The notes beneath the pieces were generated by a model that was not told where the DNA came from, did not search any database, and saw nothing but the letters and a program-made list of their open reading frames with translations. From the NCBI RefSeq assembly GCF_020520425.1, contig NC_079491.1:28387449-28451448 (forward strand): a stretch of DNA of 64,000 bases, written 5' to 3'. Positions 11,359 to 24,284 of this stretch are shown here, in pieces (positions within the stretch are counted from its first letter, which is position 1; every line of letters begins with the position of its first letter). A program made the translations under genes and the position numbers. The stretch is from Spinacia oleracea (taxonomy: Eukaryota > Streptophyta > Magnoliopsida > Caryophyllales > Amaranthaceae).

Positions 11359-13494
11359 TGTTGTAATAATTGGGTTTTCAAGGCAAATACTAGAATAAGA
11401 ATAAGAACGAGTTTAGGAAATCGTTGCGCCGTGGTAACCAAACTACTGCCTTGAAAACGAGATTCGGTGCAACCGGGGTGCACAATTGTATCCACCGATT
11501 CGTTCCCTAAGGTTTACACAACTCTCAACACACAAAGGCACTTTTGGGTGATGAGATGGAGCCACATAAACTTATGCCAAAAAGAATAAGAAGGAAAAGG
11601 TTTGAAGAGATACGAATATTCATGACTTAATCATGAACCAAAATTCTTCTATCCAAAACAAAAGGGAAAAGGAGGAGGAGAGGAAGAGATCAATATATGT
11701 GTGTACCAACAACTCAGAAAATGAAGAGTACTTATAGGATTTGTGGAGGAGACAAAACAATCACTACAAGAAAAACACGATTTAGCGACTGTTTCTTTGC
11801 GACTACCAACAAATCAGTCGCAAATTATTTTTTGCGACTGCAAAAATCAACGGTCGCAGCTTAGTCGCTGATTTGCGACGGAATATAATATCTGCGACGC
11901 ATGTGCAGTTGCTAAGCCTTAAAATTTATAATTTGGTTTATAATAAAGTTTTGCGACAACTTCAATTTTGTCGTGACTTGTCATTAAGAGCCCACTACCA
12001 CTTTTTAGAATTTGTTTTAATTAAAATTTCATAAAACAAGAAACCCACCCCTAGTTATACCCCACTACCCAAACGACAAAACCTAAGTATTTGAGCAAAA
12101 CCCTATCCCCACTTCCACCATCCCAGCCGTCATCCCCTTCATACTTCTTCTCTCGGTAATTTTTATGAGGGGGTCTATCTCATTTTCCCCCTCAATAATA
12201 GAGCAAAAACACCAAATTTAAACTCTTAACATATTATATCCGATTATTTTCCAATGATTTTGGGATTAACCCCACAAGCTTTGCAAATCTCCAGTAATGA
12301 AGTGCAAGTTCTACAAAAGTACAGGAAACTAATGCGGTAAATAAGTTGATTCTTGATCTTCTCTCTTCTTCTTAGCGGCGTACACCACAATCTAGATCTC
12401 CAATAATGAAGATTGCAAGTCCAGCAAGAGATGATCCGTTTTTCAGATACAAGTAATCAGATCTTCTCCTTGAATTTGTGGATACAAGTAATCAGATCTA
12501 GTTTAATTTAAGCATTGGTTTTTTTTTTTTTTTTTGTATAAATTGGTTAGTTCTTGAGTAAGTCGATTCTAATTTTGTAAATTCTAATTTTAATATCTAT
12601 TTTTGGTCGTAAATTATGTTCTTCGATCTTTTTTATTTAGATAACTAGATCTGTAATCACTTCTAAATTTTTTGTGTATATATGTAATGGGATGAATAAT
12701 ACAGAATAGTATTCTTCTTTAATTTTTCATAATTTGAGCTATTGTATTTATTTTGATATGGAAATCTTCTCGAAAATGAAATTAGCAACTAATTTTAGTT
12801 GTTAATTTTTTTTTATTTTTTTTTTGTTTGAAGAATTGCGACTGCCTTTTAGTAGCAAAAATTTGATCTTGGGTCGCAGATCCATAGTCGTAATGTAGTC
12901 GTTAAAATCGGTCGCAAACAAATTGCTACTGCCATTTTAGTCGCAATAATTTTTTTGCGACAAGGGTTTCAGCTACGGACAGCCTGCGACTGTTGTTCTG
13001 TCGCAAACCCATAATTGCGACCGTTTTACCCTTTTTTGCGACTACACTAAGCAGTCGCAAAAATCAATATTTCTTGTAGTGAATCCAAAGAAATCAAAGG
13101 TTTCAAAGGAATTCAATGATATTAATCAACCATAAACCCATGATAATGAAGAGTTGATAACCCCCATAATCAAGAGAAATAATGGACCAACTTAATCACC
13201 ATAATCAGAATGGTAATTGTCCATAAATAATACTTAAAAGGTTATCATAAAGGAGGAATCCAAAGAGAAGATAAAAAACGGACAACACCAAGAACCGATC
13301 TCGAAACCTGCCGGTTTTCCAAAACCGGCCGGTTTTCGATTCACTTCAAGAAATGCCTTTTAAGTCCGATTTTCAACTTACGCTCGAAACCTGCCGGTTT
13401 TGGAAAACCTGGCAGGCAGGTTTTGAGAAACCTGTCGTTTTTCCAAAACCTGGCAGACAGGTTTTGAGCGCTTTTCCATCTATAAATTCCAACA
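11359..13494. repeat. Left LTR, interrupted by a CACTA element
   Basis: Pairs with 17659-18206 plus 24294-24543. The LTR sequence is 11359-11761 and 13085-13494, about 813 bp, starting TGTTG and ending CAACA. The right-hand part carries a local motif, several copies of CCGGTTTTCCAAAACC-type palindromes (13300-13460). The right LTR has lost about 16 bp of that motif. Confidence 0.9.
11762..13081. mobile_element. Non-autonomous CACTA element
   Basis: 1,320 bp. The terminal inverted repeats are CACTACAAGAAA (11762) and TTTCTTGTAGTG (ends 13081), with the 3-bp duplication AAT. The unoccupied site is visible in the partner LTR at 18057-18064, which proves the boundaries. Subterminal regions carry many TTTGCGACTG/CAGTCGC motifs in both orientations, the typical arrangement for transposase binding in this superfamily. 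No transposase ORF is present. Confidence 0.95.
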
Positions 13495-16400
13495 ATCCCC
13501 CACTAAAGATGAGAAAAGATACCAAATGAAAGAGGAAGATATTGGGCATAAGAGGAGCTTAATACATAACACTTGGTGTTACGTAGAGTAAATTGAAACC
13601 AAATGCTTAGTGAAGTGAATTATGACTTACAAACCCAAGGGTGGACGAACCTTGAAACCCTCAAGTCCTTGATAAAAGAGTGGACAAACTTGAAACTCTA
13701 AGATGTAAGTCACGCCCCCACAACACATACCTCACTCCAAAGATTATGTGGACTCCGCAAAGTATACGCGTTTTAAGCCATGCGTTTACCTTAGTTCTCA
13801 TGGAAGCTCTAGGAAACTGCCCAAGTTTCCATAGAAGATGGCGAGTCTTCACAACCACGAAGGTGAATCCTCAAGTGCTTCTCAAAATAGCACTTAGTTA
13901 ATAGGGTTAAATTATGTTCACTTTTAGTGAACCATCAAGAGCTACCTCGTAGCTATATTAACCCCCACAAGACCATAGATTCATTAAGAACATAATATAA
14001 TGTTCAACCTCTCAAATAATTTAGTTGGTGAATCCACAAGTTGAATGCGTCCATTTCAATATGTTAGATTCATTAAGAGTTTATACAACTCAACCCTCAT
14101 ACAAGCGGTGGTTCTCTTTAAAGTGCATCTCAACTAGCACTCTACCATTAACAGTTCAAAGACTCAACCTCATTCAAGCATTACAACACATGCCATAGGG
14201 ATAAGCAAGTAATGCTTATTACTTTACTCAAATGGGCATGAAGCCTATCCCCCTCGACATTTCAACCATCAAGGATCATTACATGTCCCAATTTAATCTT
14301 CGTACCATAGTGCATAGCGTACCTTGCATTAAGATTTTCCGTTAGAAAGTATAACCATAAGCAAGGACATTTAAATGGTATATGCTCACGCAAAAGCACA
14401 CATGGTAAAGAAATCATAAGATGCTTTGTTCTTGGTTCAACTAACACCAATTAAATTTGATGGGACAATTTTGTAAAACTCAATTTTACAAAAAGTTCTT
14501 CATAAAGTATGATCCTCAAATCAACATAGCCACTTTAGTGAAAGCACTTCATCAATATCAAACTTCTATAATTTGCATCGAAAACTTCAAAGTGACATAC
14601 TTTGAAAACATAGCAAATAAATACCATTCGACCTTATCCATGATACCTTTAAAATGAAGCAAACCCTCGTTCACTAAAAATTTGTGAAATTAAAAACAAC
14701 TCAATTATTTCACAGAAAATTCACAAATAATAGCTATGTCAAAATACCAACAATACATATCATTATCATAGCGGAAAACATATTAGCGTACACAACCTAA
14801 ATCATGTTTTAGGTCCTTTTAAAGGTTGATGCTAAAAATTACATTCCACACATACCCACAAATGATATGATTTTATATTTCCACAAATCTTCTCAAAAAT
14901 TAAGAAAATGACTTACTATGAAAACCAAACATTTGTTTTCATATATTACTCAAAACCATTTACTTAAATAACACTTTCAACTTTCAAGGGAGAAGCCATA
15001 GAATTCAATGAAGGTTTAAAACTCAATATTCAACATGTGATGTAAATATAACTGGAGCACATCATCCACATATCGAGTAAAATAACCACACATAATTATC
15101 ACCTTGGAAAAATAAGAATTGAAATTCTCCACCCAAGTTATTAATCTAAACAACTATGAGAATTCAAATTCTACACAATCAATATGCATCAAGATATCAA
15201 TAAGGTACATGTACCATTACAATGGTGATAACTCCAACACACATAATGAATTCCATAAACACATAATTCTTATCCTCGAGCATGGGAACTCATCACTCAT
15301 AGTTTTACCACTTAGAACAATCACTTTACATACCTATGATAAAAGAGCATGCAATATAGGAATGAAAATTAAACTGCTAAAAAATCTAAGTGATATAAAA
15401 CTTGTTCCCAAAATAATAAGAATAAGAAAATCTCACTCCCTTACGTTGATAAGGTTCTCCCAATTCAAGTATAGCCTTGAAACTCCTAATAACCATCCGG
15501 TGAATAGTCATCAAAATCTTTCAAGAAAACATCTAGATATTCATATTCCTTAGGTAGGTTGCGAAACTCACAAGTAAGCTTAACTTACTCCCAAAAGCTT
15601 CCCCTCAAAGGTTAACGACAAAAAGTCTCCATTGACAAATCACGGAATTAAGGTCTTACTCATAGGAATTGAGAACACAACACAAATTCAAGGCATACAT
15701 AAAAACGTCCTTTAGCATAACGGGCAATTCTCATGCCTTAAAAACTCTAACTTCAAGTCTCTTCTAAATTCAACTTGTTCACTACTAACAAAAGAATTAG
15801 AAGAAAATAGAAAAATCAAGCAAGAGACACTTTAAATCCAACATGCATAGCCAAACAATTAATTGCATCATGCACAAACATGCTAAAAGAAGAATTACCG
15901 TTAAAATGAGAATACTCAAAAAAATACATACCAAAACTCATCAATAAGATGAACATCCCAAGAAGTCATGGAATTACATGCATAATAAAAAGAGTACACT
16001 CAAATAATACAAGGACCAAGAAAACAAGTCCAACATTGAAATATTAGGCACTTCCCATATAGTGGACTTAAAAGTCTCTTTTACATCCTAAAAATTTCGA
16101 ATCTCGAATATTTGGACTTACAACCACTTTCCAAAGAACACCGGGATCTAAAGGTTTCCCAAGAGAAACTCTCAAAGATACATGAGCATACAAAAACAAC
16201 CCCCACATGGAAATAATAAGCCCAAAAATTAAGATCATAAAATGATCACTCAACACGGTTAAACCACGAGAAATGCCATAATAAAGTTATGTACTCAACA
16301 ATTCCCATAAAACCATTTTAAGATCAATAAACCCTTAAAACTCAAGTCTCAAAACTTTTGGCCAACTTTAATGAAATTCCAACACCAACACAAATAAAAA

Positions 16401-17658
16401 GGCTATTTAGTCTCAACCATAGAAAATTCATTAAACAACACCATACCAATCATGACAAGATTAATAGTCAAATTCCCAAAAGTGTAGTGACTCGAATAAT
16501 CAGGTATACATCCAAGGAAAATATTATACGTAAAAACTCACTCAACATATTCCAAGGAAAAGGGTTAACATATTTTGCTTCCACAAACTCAAACACTTAT
16601 GTTCTAGGGGGTCATCACAAGCTTATGATAACTTGCTCCAATGGGTACACAAAAAACTCCAAGGAATTAAATATGCATATTTCCAACAATGCATAAGAAA
16701 CCATTAATTATGAAGTTACATACCCAATATTCATGGTAATAAACAAGAACTTGGAATCATACGTATACACCAATATTACTATGACAAGTTAGCGCTTGAA
16801 ATGACAACGTACAAGGCTAATAATCTAATCACTATTAGAATAAAACTACTTACTAAATACCCTTAGTAAAGCAAGTACACAAAGTCACAAGCCCAAAATT
16901 CCTCTACCAAGGAAAATATGACAATGCACAAATAATTCACATTAGTCTTTAAAAGACTAAAAACATAACTCTAATAAAACTAAGGTCTCCTCATGAAATT
17001 AAACATGCATGAAACCAAAGTAAACTATAGAGTGCAATAACATGTTCATACATCATAAATAATTCAAATACTCTATTTTCTAGTAATCATTCCAACAAAC
17101 ATCATTTGACAATATAAAAATCAATTTTAATATTGTCATCTTCACAAAATATAATTTGTTGAAATGACTATTAGAAATGAACATGTTAGAATAATATCTT
17201 ATTAAAAGAAGTAGTTTAGAATGAACCTCCCTTGATATTAAATCAAGTATGTGTATTGCAAGACATTCCAAAATCTTCAATCAATCCTCAATCACGATAT
17301 CATGACCACCATTCATCAATCATCTTCTTCCAAGACGTTACTTTTGACTTTCCGTATCCAGAAAATCAGGTTCGTTGTTGAAGTTATAACTGACGATCGA
17401 GATCATCCAATGACAATCCGACCGTTGAAAATCAAGCCCAAGATGTCCCGGATATTTTGTCAAAATTTCAGGACAATCGGACCACGGATGACCCTCAATT
17501 CGGATCAATCTTTGAGACTGCTCCCAGAAAAACGTGAATGAAAAACATCTTTGGAAACCCTCTAAATTCCCTTTATCTTTCACTCAAACTCACAAATATA
17601 AATTTCCTCAAAAATCATAAGAAGTATTTAGCCATTGAAATATATCTCGTTTTCAAAT
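13495..17658. other. Internal region of the retrotransposon, non-coding
   Basis: 4.16 kb, A/C-rich on the plus strand. ORFs reach only about 144 codons (15119-15553) and contain no gag, protease, RT, RNase H or integrase motif. It begins ATCCCCCACTAAAGATGAG right after the LTR, which does not match the usual initiator-Met primer-binding site. It may be conserved non-coding sequence of a LARD family rather than a ruined pol. Confidence 0.7.
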
Positions 17659-18232
17659 TGTTGTAATAATTGGGTTTTCAAGGCAAATACTAGAATAAGA
17701 ATAAGAACGAGTTTAGGAAATCGTTGCGCCGTGGTAACCAAACCACTGCTTTGAAAACGAGATTCGGTGCAACCGGGGTGCACAATTGTATCCACCGATT
17801 CGTTCCCTAAGGTTTACACAACTCTCAACACACAAAGGCACTTTTGGGTGATGAGATGGAGCCACATAAACTTATGCCCAAAAGAATAAGAAGGAAAAGG
17901 TTTGAAGAGATACGAATATTCATGACTTAATCATGAACCAAAATTCTTCCATCCAAAACAAAAGGGAAAGGAGGAGGAGAGGAAGAGATCAATATATGTG
18001 TGTACCAACAACTCAGAAAATGAAGAGTACTTATAGGATTTGTGGAGGAGACAAAACAATCCAAAGAAATCAAAGGTTTCAAAGGAATTCAATGATATTA
18101 ATAAACCATAAACGCATGATAATGAAGAGTTGATAACCCCCATAATCAAGAGAAATAATGGACCAACTTAATCACCATAATCAGAATGGTAATTGTCCAT
18201 AAATAATCCTATACCTTTAAAACATGTAAACT

Positions 18233-19440
18233 TTGATTCACTATTGCAGCAATAGTGTGTTACCTTTTTTGCCCCCCTTCTACCTCTTTATTACTGAGTT
18301 GCCATTCTCTCCTAATGAAACCACGTTAGCTTCTCTGCCCAGCTTTCTCATTTGTTTTCTCTTTTTTTTCTCTCTCTTCTTCCTGGATCTTTCTTCCTCC
18401 AACTTTGTCTCTGCTCTCTTCCGATCTTTCCTTTTGCTCTCTCTTCTCTTTCACTGCATTTCAAATTTTCGCTGCTTCTCCTTTCTCTTGTCTTCTACTT
18501 CCGATCTTCACATTCAACTCCATGTTTTGGAGATCTGAAATGGAAGAGAAGGAAGAAGAGGAACCGATGTGGAGTATTTCTCATGGATATAGGAATTTGT
18601 TTAATTCTTCTAATCTGATCTACGAGTACTCTACACAGAATAATTCCTTCGATGTTGGTGTCGGATTTGACGGCTAGGGTTTTCGATGAACTTGATACTA
18701 CAATGGCGGCTAGGGTTTTTGATGAATCTTCTACTATAGCTGGTGGTTAAGGTATACAAATTTCGTCTTTGTCTTATTTTTTCTTCAATTTGCCCGATTT
18801 AAATTATTTTTCTGGTTTTTGGTTTATGGATTTTGTTGATTTTTTCGATTAAATATAGGGTTTAGTTGATTATTACTTCTTAATTTATTTATGGGTTATA
18901 ATTTTTTGATTTTAATTTTCCGTCTATGAAGGGGAAGTTTGGAGTTGTTTGTGTTATTTTGTTGTTACTTTGAGAAGTCTAAGCTTGATATGACTCACCA
19001 CTGAGGTTTAGTACTTACTCCCCTCTTTTTTATGGGTATGAAATTTTGGTTTATTGGTGTTAAGAATTTGAATGTGTGGATTTTTCTATGTTGAATTGCT
19101 TGAGGCTGGCTATTGTTCTTGGTTTTTATTTGATTGTATGTCGTGTTGCTACTGTTTGATTCTATTTTGTTTGTTGTTCTATCACAAAACGCGTACTCCT
19201 TCTGAGTCTCCTTTTTCTGGATTTTCCGAATTAGGGTTTTGTTTCTTGGGTTTAACTGTTGATTTTATTAAATTATGGCTGGTTTAATTGAATTGCTAAA
19301 TTTACTATTTCAACGTTCCTTTTCCTGCTATTTTATTTGATTTTTGGTTCTTTTCTTGAACAGAAATTCAAAATGGTTTCTGAAAGTTTCTCGTGCTCCT
19401 CCTGCGGTAAACAAAGTAGAATGGCATCTGGCAACAAGTA
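18233..19440 (+). other. Captured promoter/5' exon-like block
   Basis: A strongly pyrimidine-rich leader (18340-18500) precedes ATG at 18539 and a short open frame (MEEKEEEEPMWS...). There is a possible donor near 18752 (TTAAG/GTATAC) and a possible second exon after TTGAACAG near 19363. This looks like the 5' end of a gene carried in the Helitron. Whether it belongs to the same source gene as the UBP1 fragment downstream is unclear. Confidence 0.45.
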
Positions 19441-19929
19441 AAGCTGCACGAATTTTGTAGATCAAAGAACATTCATCTATCTGTAAGTTCCATTTAATGT
19501 CTATTTATAAGGATTAAACATATCATATGCCTTATATTGGAATCATGGATGGCCTTATTTGGTTTCCTGCATTCTGCTATTCTGCTATTCCCACAATCAA
19601 CTTGCCGTTTGAAATCAATTATGTGAAAAAAGAGCCATAGCTCCATTACAGCTATCTTTAATGGAAAATTGAGAACATTAAATCTAGCATACCCAAAAGT
19701 AACAACACTCTTTTTGGGAGTCAATTGTTGTTCATCCTTTTTAGTTTTCTTTGTTAGAGATATGTTTTTTACATAGTGTTTGAGATCCTGTTAGGTTACG
19801 AGTTTAATTCTTTATGTAAACTTGTAACTTCAAGTCAGTGCAAAATATGTCTGCTGCAAAGGACCTTGAGGTATATTTGTAGTCGTGTTGTAGTCTTTTG
19901 AAATTCTTATCTGTGAGGCACAATTGTAG

Positions 19930-20720
19930 GTACGTTGGGAACAAGTCACCGATCCACTTCACCAGGAAGTTTTCTCAAGCACCGGTATGATTGAAGGATG
20001 AAAGCTGATTCGGAAAGAGAAGGTAGGTTACTGTTGTCTATCAACGAGTCTTTGTGATATAAGTTTGACTGGCCTGAAGTGTCTACATTAGCTCTCTTTT
20101 TTTTGTTGATTAATGTTCCACTCATCACTTGTGTTGTCAGTCGTCCTATGGCTTTGTGGATTACTATGATCGAAGATCAGCTTCTCTTAATATTGTCAGT
20201 CTTAATGGACGTCATCTGTAAGTATGACGTGCGGATATTTTATTAGTTAAATTTTCTGATCATATAGCTTTTAGGTGAGCTTTTTTGTTGTAAATTTCAG
20301 TTCTGGACAACCTATCAAAGTTAATTGGGCATATGCGAGCAGTTAAAGAGAGGACACGATGAGTACGTGGCGCGTAGATGTTTGTGTCCGTGGTATTCTT
20401 TGTTTGGCCATTTCATTTATCCTATATGGATTTGTATTTATAATGGATCATGTTTTCTACTTTCCTTTCAGATCATCATGACGTACTTGTTGGGAATTTG
20501 AGCCTTGAGGTTACAGATGCTACATTGTTCGCATGCTTCTCTCCTTATCAAACCTGCTCGTAAGATGCTTTTCATCCTCCGAGCTTACCATTTAGGCAGC
20601 TTTTTCTCATATCCCAACTGCTGGTGGGCACTATGAATCTGATTTTCTCTTGTTCATTGCAGAGATGCTAGAGTAATGAGGGATCGGAAGACTTGGGCGT
20701 TCCAGGGGTTTTGGGTTTGT
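19930..20720 (+). pseudogene. Captured UBP1/TIA-1-like RNA-binding protein gene fragment
   Basis: Five exon-like blocks keep splice signals and match oligouridylate-binding protein 1, a nuclear RRM protein that binds U-rich RNA. (1) 19930-20022 reads QVTDPLHQEVFSSTGMIEG then TGA then KLIRKEK. (2) 20141-20217 reads [20 protein letters not shown]. (3) 20301-20362 reads GQPIKVNWAYAS then TAA (20344-20346, in place of Gln) then REDT. (4) 20472-20559 reads VGNLSLEVTDATLFACFSPY. (5) from 20663 reads DARVMRDRKT and then degenerates. It covers most of RRM1 and the start of RRM2. The third RRM and the C terminus are absent. It is a pseudogene trapped in the Helitron, not a working copy. Confidence 0.9.
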
Positions 20721-20878
20721 TTTATTAGAAGCTAACAGGTATGATGGAGTAATTGTTTTGTGTATTTACGTATTTAATGGTATGTTTGATAATCTATTTG
20801 ATTTCCCTTTTGTATAAGAGGAAGGTGGAAAATTAAGGTGATCTAATGACTCTACTAAGTAAGATGGACAGGTGGGCT

Positions 20879-21284
20879 TAAAGATGGCTGTGGGCCGGGC
20901 CGGGCCGTGCTTCGTGCCGAGCCCACGGGCCGTGGCCTAACCGTGTCGGGCCCACGCCAGGCCCACGTTGTTTCGTGCCGTACCGTGCTGGGCCGAAAAG
21001 TTAAAAATAAGGCCCAGGCCCGGCCCAAGCCCATGTGCTTTCGTGCCGGGCCGGGCCGGGCCGTCGTGCCTAAGGCTAATTTGGCTAAATTTAACGTGCT
21101 TTGTCGTGCCGGGTCGAGTCGTGCCGTGTCTTGTCGTGCTTTTTCCAAAAAAGTAAGGCCCAGGCCCGGCCCACGACTACGTGCCCGTGCCGGGCCGTGC
21201 TTTTTGCGTGCTCGTGCCGGGCCGTGCTTTTTTCGTGCCGGGTCGGGTCGGGCTTCGGGCCGGGCCGGCCCACAGCCATCTTTA
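20879..21284. mobile_element. GC-rich hAT-type MITE
   Basis: 406 bp. Inverted ends are TAAAGATGGCTGTGGGCC (20879) and GGCCCACAGCCATCTTTA (ends 21284). The flanks GGTGGGCT (20871-20878) and GGTGGGAT (21285-21292) form an 8-bp duplication with one mismatch, as in hAT elements. The interior is built from stuttered GGGCCGTGC/CGTGCCGGGC words. It therefore has open frames on both strands (up to 158 codons) that are composition artefacts, not genes. Confidence 0.88.
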
Positions 21285-21689
21285 GGTGGGATGTATTGTT
21301 TAGTAGAAGACTTAAAATGAGTCTGATGCATATTAGAAGAGTTTTAGTGACATTAGTTGATCAACGTAATAAGGTGTGGAAGAAAATAGAGATATATACT
21401 ACTGATTGCTGACGTAAACCCATGTTTCATTTGTAGATGTACAAATTCACTAACTTTTAGAGTTCGACATTATATGAGTTGGCCTAAGACGAACAAATGA
21501 ACAGTAAATTGGTTTTAAAGGCACCATCCCCTCAATTACATGAATCTCGTCAAGTACTTTAATTTGGGGCTTTTATCTAATGAATTGTTTTAGCTTAATT
21601 GTTCTTCAATTTTTATTCTTGAGATTAGATATGTACAATATATGTAGGCTACGCTAGAATTTGTATGTTGATCATGATTTGAATATGTC

Positions 21690-23720
21690 TTAGCAAGTTA
21701 ACACTAGGCTTATAAAACATGTAATAAGTTTAAAATCAGCCCCTAGGTCATTTAGTTAAAAAATGGGAGCGAAAATGCCTTAGTTTAGCCTAAATATGAC
21801 CTATATTGACCAAATGAGTCTTAAATGTGTATAAATAGATTAGAATGAGTCTTAGAAATCTTGAATGTGCCACATAAAACATGTAAACGGTTTAAAATGA
21901 TAAGTTAGGTTCCTTAGCTCAAAGTTGGGCGAGAAAATGCCATTTTAGGCAAAATAGGACCTATAACGACCAAATAAGCCTTAAATTTGAATAAATATAT
22001 TTGAATGTGTCTTAGTAGTTAAAACTAATCTTATAAAACATGTAATAAGTTTTAAATCAGCCATTAGGTCCTTTAGTTAAAAATTGTTAGCTTAAATATA
22101 ACCTATATCGACCAAATAAGCCTAAAGTTTGCATAAATATATTAGAATGAGTCTTAGAAACCTTGAATGTGCCACATAAAACTTGTAAACGGTTTAAAAT
22201 GATAAGTTAGGTTCCTTAGCTCAAAGTTGGGCGAAAAAATACCATTTTAGGCCAAATAGGACCTATAACGACCAAATAAGCATTAAATGTGAATTAATAC
22301 ATTTGAATATATCTTATAAAGTTAACACTAGGCTTATAAAACATGTATTAATCTTAACATCAGCCCCTAGGTCATTTAGTTAAAAAATGGGAGGGAAAAT
22401 GCATTAGTTAAGCCTAAATATGACCTATATCGACCAAATGAGCCTAAAATGTGCATAAATACATTAGAATGAGTCTTAGAAACCTTGAATGTGACATAAA
22501 ACATGTAAACGGTTTAAAAAGGTAAGTTTGGTTCCTTGGCTCAAAGTTGGGCGAGAAAATGCCATTTTAGGCAAAATTGGACCTATAACGACCCAATAAG
22601 CATTAAATGTGAATAAATACATTTGAATATGTCTTAGAAAGTTAACACTAGGCTTATAAAACATGTAATAAATTTAAAATCAGCCCTTAGGTCATTTAGT
22701 TAAAAAATGGGAGCGAAAATGCCTTAGTTTAGCTTAAATATAACCTATATCGACCAAATGAGCCTAAAATATGCATAAATATATTAGAATGAGTCTTAGA
22801 AACCTTGAATGTGCCACATAAAACATGTAAACGGTTTAAAATGATAAGTTAGGTTCCTTAGCTCAAAGTTGGGTGAGTAAATGCCATTTTAGGCAAAATA
22901 TGACCTATAACGATCAAATAAGCCTTAAATATATCTAAATACATTTGAATATGTCTTAGAAAGTTAACACTAGGCTTATAAAACATGTAATAAGTTTAAA
23001 ATCAGCCCCTAGGTCATTTAGTTAAAAAAGGGGAGCGAAAATGTCTTAGCTTAGCCTAAATATGACCTATATCAACCAAATGAGCCTAAAATGTGAATAA
23101 ATAGATTAGATTGAGTCTTAGAAACCTTGAATGTGACTCATAAAACATGTAAACGGTTTAAAATGATAAGTTTGGTTCCTTGGCTCAAAGTTGGGCTATA
23201 AAATGCCATTTTTGGCAAAATAGGACCTATAACGACCCAATAAGCATTAAATGTGAATAAATACATTTGAATATGTCTTAGAAAGTTAACACTAGGCTTA
23301 TAAAATATGTAATAAGTTTAAAATCAGCCCTTAGGTCATTTAGTTAAAAAATGGGAGCGAAAATGCCTTAGTTTAGCTTAAATATGACCTATATCGACCA
23401 AATGAGGCTTAAATGTGAATAAGTACATTAGATTGAGTCTTAGAAACCTCGAATGTGCCACAGAAAACATGTAAACGGTTTAAAATGATATGTTTGGTTC
23501 CTTAGCTCAAAGTTGGGCGAGAAAATGCCATTTTAGGCAAAATAGGTTATATAACGACCCAATAAGCATTAAATGTGAATAAATACATTTGAATGTGTCT
23601 TACAATGTTAAAACTAAGCTTATAAAACATGTAAAAGGTTTCATATGGTGGCTTAAGTTATTTAGTTCAAAGTTGGGAGCGAAAAAGCTATTTTAGGCTA
23701 CAAATAATGTCTTGACTTAA
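21690..23720. repeat. Tandem array, 322-bp period, about 6 copies
   Basis: The word TATAAAACATG after GGCT/ATCT starts at 21711, 22032, 22335, 22655, 22977, 23299 and 23621: spacings 321, 303, 320, 322, 322, 322. Each unit is a pair of diverged halves of about 160 bp. One half carries CAGCCCCTAGGTCATTTAG; the other carries GGTTCCTTAGCTCAAAGTTG. Both end near AATGTGAATAAATACATT. The array lies within the Helitron and has no coding capacity. Confidence 0.93.
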
Positions 23721-24258
23721 TAGTTAAGAACGATGGAATATTGAATCAGTAATGAGCAATCGTATGAAGTAAGATAGAAATTAGAACTACAAATATAGCA
23801 AAAGTTCCTTATTTGTTATGCAAGTTGGTTTAATATATTTGTTTTGTATGGGTGATAATTATTTCAATTCTTGTAGGAAACCTACGAAAAAAATAAGGCC
23901 TTATATCAGGTGATTGAGTACGACAATAGTCTGTGTATAATCAATAACTGTAGGACAGACAAGTTTCTTGCTTTCTTGCTTCACCATTGATCAACTAAGT
24001 AATCATGTATCTTTTCTTGCAGAGTTGTAAGTTGCCACAAAGTTGGGCGAGGAACCATTACGACTATTCTTTATGCTATTAGGCCGGTCGTGTTTAACTT
24101 AGTCATGTATTTTTTTTTATGCTTAGCCATGATTTCTATATATGTAACCTACATCAAGTAATCAGCGGTGTTTGTTTTCATGCTTTCAACCATTTCTATA
24201 GAGTAATTAGGATTATGATTTGTATAGTGTTCCGGAAAATAGTTTTTTATATCTTGGG

Positions 24259-24284
24259 GGAACGTGCGCGCTAGCGCACGTTCC
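24259..24284 (+). terminator. Helitron 3' hairpin
   Basis: Perfect 11-bp stem, GGAACGTGCGC paired with GCGCACGTTCC, around a GCTA loop, 5 nt before the terminal CTAG. In Helitrons this hairpin signals the end of rolling-circle transposition. Confidence 0.93.

Noticed and set aside
15119..15553. 144-codon ORF inside the LARD-like element
   Set aside because: Asn/Lys/Ile/Ser-rich composition expected of A/C-rich DNA, no gag or pol motif.
20855..21412. Several overlapping ORFs of 60-158 codons on both strands
   Set aside because: They lie in the GC-rich hAT-type MITE, where stop codons are rare by composition. The translations are Arg/Pro/Gly/Ala-rich with no domain.
21690..23720. CRISPR array
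   Set aside because: The units are 322-bp direct tandem repeats without unique spacers, inside a plant Helitron.
24259..24284. Rho-independent bacterial-type terminator
   Set aside because: The hairpin has no following T run and sits 5 nt before a Helitron CTAG terminus confirmed by an empty site.
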